DNA from: DASSFZ01 sp036514635
Lineage (GTDB): Bacteria; Chloroflexota; Anaerolineae; Fen-1058
Reading direction: 5' to 3'
Length of the DNA: 9,030 nt
Assembly (NCBI GenBank): GCA_036514635.1
Contig: DATBWU010000384.1
Coordinates: 1-9,030 of the forward strand
Below are positions 1-5,424 of the stretch, in pieces. A program made the translations under genes and the position numbers. Below the pieces are notes generated by a model that saw only the letters and a list, made by a program, of their open reading frames with translations, ran no database searches and had not been told where the DNA came from. The number at the start of each line of letters is the position of its first letter. Position 1 is the stretch's first letter.

Positions 1-10
1 CCTTAAGTCA

Positions 11-105
11 TCAGTAGTCAGTAGTCAGTCGCCAGTAGTCAGTCGCCAGTGGTCAGCCGTCGGTCGCCAGAATCTGACTACTGACGACTGCTAACTGACT
101 ACTGA
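11..105. repeat. Heptamer array with orientation flip, end of the fusion gene
   Basis: From position 11 the sequence runs in exact 7-base steps: TCAGTAG, TCAGTAG, TCAGTCG, CCAGTAG and so on for eight units to 66. After one junction unit (67-73) four inverted units of the type CTGACTA follow to 101. The outer arms 11-42 and 74-105 pair at 28 of 32 positions. The stop codon of the fusion gene (55-53) lies inside, so the last 17 residues of that protein are repeat-encoded. There is no T-run after the hairpin in the direction of transcription, so it is not a classic intrinsic terminator. Confidence 0.85.
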
Positions 106-3100
106 ATAAAGCATCGATCTTCGGCAGCATCTCGGCATCGCGATAGTGCATCAACTGAATCGCTTGGGCCGGGCATTCGGCGGCGCAGATGCCGCAGCCG
201 TGACAGATCGCCGGCTCGATGAACGCCGCGCCGACGATATTCCCCACGCCCGCGAAGTTCGATGTCACTTTTGGCACGTCGTACGGGCAGGCGCGCACGC
301 AGGTAAGGCATCCGACGCACCGGGCGGCATCCACCACGGCGACGCGCGCGTTGGTCAGCACGCTATCCTTCGAGAGGATCGTCGCCGCACGCGCGGCCGC
401 CGCCTGCGCCTGCGCGATCGTCTCGTCGAGGAACTTGGGATAGTGCGCGACGCCGGCCATGAAGAAGCCATCCGAAGCGAAATCCACCGGGCGCAGCTTG
501 GGATGCGCTTCCAGGAAGAAACCGTCCATGTCCAGCGGAACTTTGAGGCGGGCAGCCAGCTCGTGCGCGCCGGGCGACGGGACGATCGGCGTGCTGAGGA
601 CGAGCAGATCGGGCCGCAACTCGAAGTCCCGATCCAGGATTGGCTCCCACACACGAATGACGATTTCGGAATTCGGATTTTGGATTTCGGATCGCTGACT
701 CGCCGTCTCGCTGATGTGAACCTCGGGCTTGCGATCGAAGTCGTAGCGGATGAACCTGACTCCGGCTCGCCGCGCTTCGGTGTACAGCCGCTCTTTGAAG
801 CCGTAGGTGCGGATGTCGCGATAGAGGATCGTGATCTGCGCCTGCGGATTGTGTTCCTTGAGTTTGAGTGCGTTCTTGAGCGCAGTCGAGCAGCACAGGC
901 GGGCGCAGAATTTCTCGGCGGGGCCGACGCACTGGATCATCACAACGGAAGTTGGAAGTTGGATGTTGGATGTTGGATCGGCCAGCAGTGCCTCGAACTC
1001 CAATTGCGTCACGATGCGTGGGTCTTTGCCGTAAAGATATTCGCGCCCTTTGTATTCCACACCGCCCGTCGCCACGATGGTCACGCCGTGATGCACCTCC
1101 TGCCTCATGCCTCTCGCTTCCTGAATCACGCTCGTGAAGTTGCCCTTGAAGCCTCCCGTCTCCATCACCTCGGCTTGCAGGTAGACACTGATGAGCGGAT
1201 GATGCGTCACGCGCTCGACCAGTTCGGCGAGATAGGCTTGCGGGCTTTTGTCTTCGCCGCCGGAGAAGTAATGCAGATGGCGCAAATTGCCGCCGAGCTG
1301 GTCGGTCTTCTCGACGAGATGCACGGGAAAGCCCTGCTCGGCGAGAGCCAGCGCGGCGTTCATGCCTGCCGCCCCGCCGCCGATGATCAGCGCCGCGCGC
1401 TGGATGGGGACCTCGGATGTTTGCAACGATTCCAGTTCGGCCGAGCGCGCCGCCGCCATGCGCACCAGCGTCTTGGCCTTCGCCGTCGCTCCGTCCCAAT
1501 CGCCCGGATGCACCCACGAGCACTGGTTGCGAATGTTCGCCATCTCGAACAGATACGGGTTGAGGCCGGCCTGCCGGATGGCATCTTGAAACAGCGGCTC
1601 GTGCGTGCGGGGCGTGCAGGATGCAACCACCACGCGGTTGAGACCGAGCTCCTTCACCCGCGCGATAATGTGCCGGATGCTGTCCTGCGAGCAGGTGTAG
1701 AGGTTGTCCTCGGCATGAACGACCCCGGGCAGCGACCGGGCGTACTCGGCCACGTTGGGCACATCCAGGTAACCGCCGATGTTCGATCCGCAATGGCACA
1801 CGAACACGCCGATGCGCGGCGCTTCGTCGGTCACGTCGCGCTCCGGCGCATACTCGCGCTGCCGGGTGAGTGTGTGTCGCGCGCTCGCCAGGCGGCGCGC
1901 CGCCGCCGCCGCCGCGCCCGAGGCCTCCATCACCGTTTCGGGAATGTCCTTAGGTTCGCGGAACGGCCCGGCGACGTAAATGCCCGGGCGGCTCGACTGC
2001 AACGGATCGAAGAACGTGGTGTGGCAGAAGCCGTAGGCGTCGAGTTCGATGCCGAGGTCGCGGCCCAGTTTCTTGACCGAATCCGAGATTTCCATGCCGA
2101 CCGACAGCACGACGAGGTCGAACTCTTCCTCGACGATGGACGAAGGACGAATGACGGACGATGGCTGGCTTTCATCCTCCGTCTTTCGTCCTTCGTCTGC
2201 AACTCCATACCGAAGTACGAGATTGTGCGTGACCGGGTCTTCGCGCACCGCCGAGATGCGGCAGCGGGTGTACTTCACGCCGTATTTCTTCTCGGCGCGG
2301 CGATAGTATTCCTCATAGCCTTTGCTAAAAGCGCGCGTGTCCATGAAGAACACCCGGCAAGTACAGGCGACCGGGCCGGTCGCCCGTACCTGCCCGTCGC
2401 CTGCACTCTCACCATTGGCAAGGGTGTGGCTCTCGGCCTTGGCGTGCTCGACGGCCATGATCGCCTGCTTGGCTGCGTACATGCAGCACACCGACGAGCA
2501 GTAGTCGTGCGTCTGATCGCGGCTGCCCACGCATTGCAGGAAGGCGATCTTCTTCGGGCTGCTACCATCCGACGGGCGTTTGACGTGCCCGCCGGTCGGG
2601 CCGGAAGCCGATAGTAGTCTCTCGAATTGCAGCGCGGTGACGACGTTGGGGTAGCGCCCGAAGCCGTACTCTTGCGAGAGTTTGGCATTGTAGACCTGAT
2701 AGCCGGGTGCGAGGATCACCGCGCCCACGTTGACTTCTTCGATCCGCTCGACTTCGTCGTGGTTGATTGCTTTAGCGCCGCAGACGTAGACACAGCTCAG
2801 GCATTCCGAGCAGACTCCGCACGCGAGGCAGCGCGCGGCCTCGGCCCGCGCCTGCTCTTCCGTGTAGCCGCGCTCGACCTCGGCGAAGCTGCCCTGCCGC
2901 CGCTCGACCGGGATCATCGGCATTGGGACGCGTGGGATCGTATGGACTTCGCCACGTTGAAGTCTGCCTTCGACCTCGGGCCGCGTCATCTTGACGACCG
3001 GCAGATCGGGCGCGAACTTTGGCTCGAGTGGCTTGCCGGACAGGTAGCGATGGATCGTCGCGGCGACTTTGTGCCCGGCGGCGACGGCTTCGATGACGAA

Positions 3101-4792
3101 CGCTGTGCCGGTCGTCGCATCGCCCGCGGCGAATACGCCGGGCCGCGTCGCGGCAAACGTGTTCGGGTTAATAGCAATCGTCTGCTGGCGGGTGATGCCC
3201 ACACCGGCATCGTCGGGGATGAAAGCCAGACCGGCGCGCTGGCCGATCGAGAAGATCAGCATGTCGCACGGAATGACGTGTTCAGAGCCGGGTTCCGTTT
3301 CGAGCATCAACTTGCCTTCGGCATCGAACTCCATGAAAGTGACATTCACACATTCGACGCCGGTGACGTGCCCGCTCTCGTCGAGGATGCGTTTGAAGGA
3401 GCGCGCCGGGTAGATCGACACGCCTTCTGCTTCGGCTTCTTCGATCTCCCACGGGTGCGCCGGCATTTTCTCGCGCGATTCGAGGCAGGCCATCGCGACC
3501 GACGCCGCGCCGAGACGGACGGCAGTGCGCGCGCAATCGATCGCGACGTTGCCGCCGCCGAGGACGAGGACGCGACGATTTTGAATCTCGGATCGCGGAT
3601 CGCGGATGTCGGATATTGGATTCTGCAATCCGCATTCCGCATTCCGCATTCCGAAATCGGCCAACCGCACATCCCTGAGGAATTGCGTGTTGACCAGGAC
3701 TTCAGGCAGGTCCGCGCCGGGGATGGGCAGTTTCTTTCCCTCATGCGCGCCGACGGCGATGAGGACAGCGTCGAAGCCCTGCGCGAACAAATCGTCGAGG
3801 TTGTTGATCGTCGTGTTCAGTCGCAGGTCGACGCCGAGATCGATGATGTCTTGCACTTCGCGATCGACGATCGCGGCCGGCAGGCGATACTCCGGCACGC
3901 CGACGCGCAGCATCCCGCCCGCGACCGGCAGCGCCTCGAAGGCTGTCACACCATAGCCCAGGGTCACCAGGTCTTTGGCGGCGGTCAGGCCGCACGGCCC
4001 TGCGCCGATGATCGCCACGCGCTGCGGTCGAGTCTGCGGGATACGCTGCACGGGTTCGTGCTCTTTCGAGTGCGCCCAGTCGGAGACGAAACGCTTCAGC
4101 GCGTGAATGTTCAGCGGCTCGTCCACCAGGTTTCGATTGCAGGCCAGCTCGCAGCGGTGATTGCAGATGCGCCCGCAGATACCGGGGAAGGGGTTGTCTT
4201 CTTTGATGACGCGCAGCGCGTCGGCGTAACGCCCCTCGCGGATGAGAGCGATGTACCCCTGGGCGCGTTGCCCGGCCGGGCAGGCATCGCGGCATGGGGC
4301 GATGCCTTTCTTCTCGATGGCATACGCGGCGGGGATGGCCTGCGGGTACAGTCGATAAGCGGCGCGGCGCGGGGCGAGACCCTCGTTGAAGTCGTCGGGC
4401 AGGACGATCGGGCAGACTTTCTCGCAGTCACCGCAGCCGACGCATTTGAGCGGGTCGATGTAGCGCGGCTTGCGGCGCAGGCGCGCAGTGAAGTCGCCAG
4501 CCTCGCCCGACAGGCCGATCACTTCTGTGTGGGTCAAGATATCGATGTTGAGGTGGCGGCCGGTCTCGACGAGTTTGGGCGAGATGGTGCACATGGCGCA
4601 GTCGTTGGTGGGGAAGGTCTTGTCCAACTGCGCCATGTGCCCACCGATGGCCGACTTGGCTTCGACGAGATATACCTTGAAGCCCTGCTCGGCCAGATCG
4701 AGCGAGGCTTGCATCCCGGCGATACCGCCGCCGACGACCATTACCGCGCCAACGGGTTGCTGTTCAGTTCTTTCGGCGCTTACCTGATCCAT
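53..4792 (-). CDS. hdrA: HdrA-GltD-HdrA fusion flavoprotein (1579 aa)
   Basis: Giant soluble redox protein with three FAD-type modules. Residues 1-130: HdrA FAD motif GGGIAG (21-26), C65/C68, and ferredoxin motif C117/C120/C123/C127. Residues 165-590: a full GltD/NfnB-like module, with cysteines C167/C171/C206/C210/C214/C218, FAD motif GAGPCG (263-268), NAD(P) motif GGGNVA (412-417) and the FAD-closing AAGDAT (555-560). Residues 655-671: six-cysteine ferredoxin-like motif. Residues 690-970: rest of the first HdrA half, with C754/C765/C769/C770. Residues 992-1579: a complete HdrA with N-terminal domain GVFVCHCG, FAD motif GGGAAG (1138-1143), cluster C1288/C1296/C1300/C1301, and two C-terminal ferredoxin motifs (C1492, C1530 onward). 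By family knowledge the GltD module should oxidise NAD(P)H and feed the HdrA flavins; that is inferred. ATG start with AAGGA five bases upstream. Four in-frame repeat inserts lie near 380-403, 796-812, 866-887 and 1366-1377. Repeat DNA also encodes 1272-1283 without adding length, and the C-terminus from 1563. Confidence 0.93.
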   Translation of the reverse strand: MDQVSAERTEQQPVGAVMVVGGGIAGMQASLDLAEQGFKVYLVEAKSAIGGHMAQLDKTFPTNDCAMCTISPKLVETGRHLNIDILTHTEVIGLSGEAGDFTARLRRKPRYIDPLKCVGCGDCEKVCPIVLPDDFNEGLAPRRAAYRLYPQAIPAAYAIEKKGIAPCRDACPAGQRAQGYIALIREGRYADALRVIKEDNPFPGICGRICNHRCELACNRNLVDEPLNIHALKRFVSDWAHSKEHEPVQRIPQTRPQRVAIIGAGPCGLTAAKDLVTLGYGVTAFEALPVAGGMLRVGVPEYRLPAAIVDREVQDIIDLGVDLRLNTTINNLDDLFAQGFDAVLIAVGAHEGKKLPIPGADLPEVLVNTQFLRDVRLADFGMRNAECGLQNPISDIRDPRSEIQNRRVLVLGGGNVAIDCARTAVRLGAASVAMACLESREKMPAHPWEIEEAEAEGVSIYPARSFKRILDESGHVTGVECVNVTFMEFDAEGKLMLETEPGSEHVIPCDMLIFSIGQRAGLAFIPDDAGVGITRQQTIAINPNTFAATRPGVFAAGDATTGTAFVIEAVAAGHKVAATIHRYLSGKPLEPKFAPDLPVVKMTRPEVEGRLQRGEVHTIPRVPMPMIPVERRQGSFAEVERGYTEEQARAEAARCLACGVCSECLSCVYVCGAKAINHDEVERIEEVNVGAVILAPGYQVYNAKLSQEYGFGRYPNVVTALQFERLLSASGPTGGHVKRPSDGSSPKKIAFLQCVGSRDQTHDYCSSVCCMYAAKQAIMAVEHAKAESHTLANGESAGDGQVRATGPVACTCRVFFMDTRAFSKGYEEYYRRAEKKYGVKYTRCRISAVREDPVTHNLVLRYGVADEGRKTEDESQPSSVIRPSSIVEEEFDLVVLSVGMEISDSVKKLGRDLGIELDAYGFCHTTFFDPLQSSRPGIYVAGPFREPKDIPETVMEASGAAAAAARRLASARHTLTRQREYAPERDVTDEAPRIGVFVCHCGSNIGGYLDVPNVAEYARSLPGVVHAEDNLYTCSQDSIRHIIARVKELGLNRVVVASCTPRTHEPLFQDAIRQAGLNPYLFEMANIRNQCSWVHPGDWDGATAKAKTLVRMAAARSAELESLQTSEVPIQRAALIIGGGAAGMNAALALAEQGFPVHLVEKTDQLGGNLRHLHYFSGGEDKSPQAYLAELVERVTHHPLISVYLQAEVMETGGFKGNFTSVIQEARGMRQEVHHGVTIVATGGVEYKGREYLYGKDPRIVTQLEFEALLADPTSNIQLPTSVVMIQCVGPAEKFCARLCCSTALKNALKLKEHNPQAQITILYRDIRTYGFKERLYTEARRAGVRFIRYDFDRKPEVHISETASQRSEIQNPNSEIVIRVWEPILDRDFELRPDLLVLSTPIVPSPGAHELAARLKVPLDMDGFFLEAHPKLRPVDFASDGFFMAGVAHYPKFLDETIAQAQAAAARAATILSKDSVLTNARVAVVDAARCVGCLTCVRACPYDVPKVTSNFAGVGNIVGAAFIEPAICHGCGICAAECPAQAIQLMHYRDAEMLPKIDALFSSQLAVVSSQILATDG
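663..697. repeat. Heptamer array inside the fusion gene (single orientation)
   Basis: Five consecutive 7-base units: ATTTCGG, AATTCGG, ATTTTGG, ATTTCGG, ATCGCTG. They encode residues about 1366-1377 (SEIQNPNSEI). The paralogous HdrA-like gene has a linker about 12 residues shorter here, which supports an in-frame insertion. Confidence 0.75.
944..978. repeat. Heptamer array inside the fusion gene (single orientation)
   Basis: Five units: AACGGAA, GTTGGAA, then GTTGGAT three times. They encode residues about 1272-1283 (PTSNIQLPTS). Here the paralog has a linker of exactly the same length, so the repeat has replaced or overwritten a loop and not lengthened it. Confidence 0.8.
2132..2197. repeat. 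Flipped heptamer array forming a 25-bp stem, inside the fusion gene
   Basis: Four units of GACGAAG type (2132-2159), then four of CTTCGTC type in inverse orientation (2170-2197). Arms 2139-2163 and 2173-2197 pair at 23 of 25 positions around a 9-base loop. They encode residues about 866-887 (RKTEDESQPSSVIRPSSIV). The paralog is about 17 residues shorter here. Confidence 0.85.
2357..2406. repeat. GGCGACCG palindrome inside the fusion gene
   Basis: Arms 2357-2373 and 2377-2393 pair at 15 of 17 positions around the 3-base loop GGC; the core GCGACCG/CGGTCGC is perfect. A third partial arm, GTCGCCTGCAC, follows at 2396-2406. It encodes residues about 796-812 (GQVRATGPVACT). The paralog lacks about 22 residues here. 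It has no 7-base period, so it is a different repeat type from the other inserts in this gene. Confidence 0.8.
3585..3654. repeat. Ten-unit flipped heptamer array in the GltD module
   Basis: Ten consecutive 7-base units. The first five are of ATCGCGG type (3585-3619) and the next five of ATTCCGC type (3620-3654), roughly the inverse complement of the first five, so the array can fold back imperfectly. It encodes residues about 380-403, between FLRDVRLADF and the NAD(P)-binding GGGNVA motif, where GltD relatives have a short linker. Confidence 0.85.
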
Positions 4793-4797
4793 CGTGA

Positions 4798-4802
4798 TCC
4801 TT
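4798..4802 (-). promoter_or_regulatory. Ribosome binding site of the HdrA-GltD fusion
   Basis: Minus-strand AAGGA, five bases before the ATG at 4792. It lies in the sequence GAAGGAT (4803-4797), which is exactly complementary to ATCCTTC in the heptamer array just upstream (minus strand of 4832-4838). The site could therefore be masked in the mRNA. Confidence 0.75.
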
Positions 4803-4811
4803 CGCCAATCA

Positions 4812-4939
4812 AAGGATGAGGGATGAGGGATGAAGGATGAAGTTTTCGGCTTATCCTGTCCGAGAGCGTCTGCCTCGGAATCCCATGTCCTCGTCCCCGC
4901 CTTCTTCCGTCCTCATCCCTCCGCCTTCATCCTTCGCCT
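4812..4939. repeat. Flipped heptamer array over the mvhD end and fusion leader
   Basis: Direct arm 4812-4839: AAGGATG, AGGGATG, AGGGATG, AAGGATG. Inverse arm 4884-4939: 7-base units such as CTCATCC and TTCATCC. About 44 non-repeat bases lie between the arms. The inverse arm encodes residues about 137-155 of the MvhD-like protein, its stop codon (4853-4851) falls between the arms, and the direct arm fills the leader of the fusion gene up to nine bases from its ribosome binding site. Confidence 0.8.
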
Positions 4940-5348
4940 TCAGCGGACTAGGCCCGAGTTGGCGAATGCGCTCCGTCATCGTCCGTGCTGCGTTGGCAAA
5001 GGCGTGCGCCTGGCTGCCTGACATGAAGAACATGTCCAGCCGCTCGCCGCCGAGACCGATCTCATCCAGAATCTTCTTCGCGCGCTGCAATCGGGCGCGC
5101 CCGCGCTCGTTGCCGCGCACGTGGTGGCAGTTGCCGATCGGGCAGGCGACCACGTACACGCCGTCGGCCCCCTGCTCGAAGGCCTCCAGCAAGTAACGGA
5201 TGTCGGTCTTGCCGGTGCAGGGCAACCGGACGAACTTGACGTTCGCCGGGTATTGAATCCGCAGCGCGCCGGCCGTATCCGCCGCCATGTAACCGCAGTA
5301 GATGCAGTAGAAAGCCGTTATCTCCGGCTCGAATGACTGAAGGCTCAT
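4851..5348 (-). CDS. mvhD: MvhD/FlpD-like hydrogenase iron-sulfur subunit
   Basis: Small iron-sulfur protein of the MvhD/FlpD family, which passes electrons from a hydrogenase, formate dehydrogenase or NAD(P)H module into HdrA. Visible family marks are the CxxC pair C15/C18, C44 in PCTG, and C69 and C74 in CPIGNCHHVRGN, followed by the usual LxxAKKILDEIG helix. The family core ends near residue 135, a usual length. The remaining 30 residues (KAKDEGGGMRTEEG and onward) are encoded by a heptamer repeat array and look like an acquired tail. I prefer the ATG at 5348, which gives MSLQSFEPEI and leads straight into the family core. A GTG at 5387 in the same frame would add 13 residues encoded partly by the repeat arm at 5381-5393. 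The Shine-Dalgarno is weak (AAGAGAG about nine bases upstream). It lies between two HdrA genes, which supports a shared complex. All key positions are Cys; there is no in-frame TGA that would suggest selenocysteine. Confidence 0.9.
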   Translation of the reverse strand: MSLQSFEPEITAFYCIYCGYMAADTAGALRIQYPANVKFVRLPCTGKTDIRYLLEAFEQGADGVYVVACPIGNCHHVRGNERGRARLQRAKKILDEIGLGGERLDMFFMSGSQAHAFANAARTMTERIRQLGPSPLKAKDEGGGMRTEEGGDEDMGFRGRRSRTG

Positions 5349-5380
5349 CCTCAATCGCTCTCTTGCCGAGACTGGAATTC

Positions 5381-5424
5381 GATCCACGAATCTACGCGAA
5401 TGAATTAGTGAAGATTCGTGGATC
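5381..5424. repeat. Perfect 13-bp inverted repeat at the end of the first HdrA gene
   Basis: GATCCACGAATCT (5381-5393) and its exact inverse complement (5412-5424) enclose an 18-base loop. The TAG stop of the HdrA-like gene (5394-5392) is at the loop edge, so its last residues are repeat-encoded. No T-run follows on the minus strand; mRNA stabilisation or partial attenuation is more likely than full termination. Confidence 0.8.

Noticed and set aside
11..105. Possible CRISPR array or intrinsic terminator
   Set aside because: The repeat unit is seven bases with no spacers, so it is not CRISPR, and no T-run follows the hairpin in the direction of transcription.
146..2614. Long plus-strand open frame, 822 codons
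   Set aside because: It is antisense to the fusion gene, whose frame has a continuous series of FAD, Cys-cluster and ferredoxin motifs. The plus-strand product is rich in R, A, H and D without recognisable domains, as expected of a high-GC shadow.
2627..4819. Long plus-strand open frame, 730 codons
   Set aside because: Also antisense to the fusion gene. It has no family motif, and the opposite strand encodes clear GltD and HdrA motifs throughout.
5349..5387. Upstream GTG start for the MvhD-like gene
   Set aside because: The extra 13 residues are encoded partly by the inverted repeat arm and do not belong to the family core; the ATG at 5348 gives the normal N-terminus.
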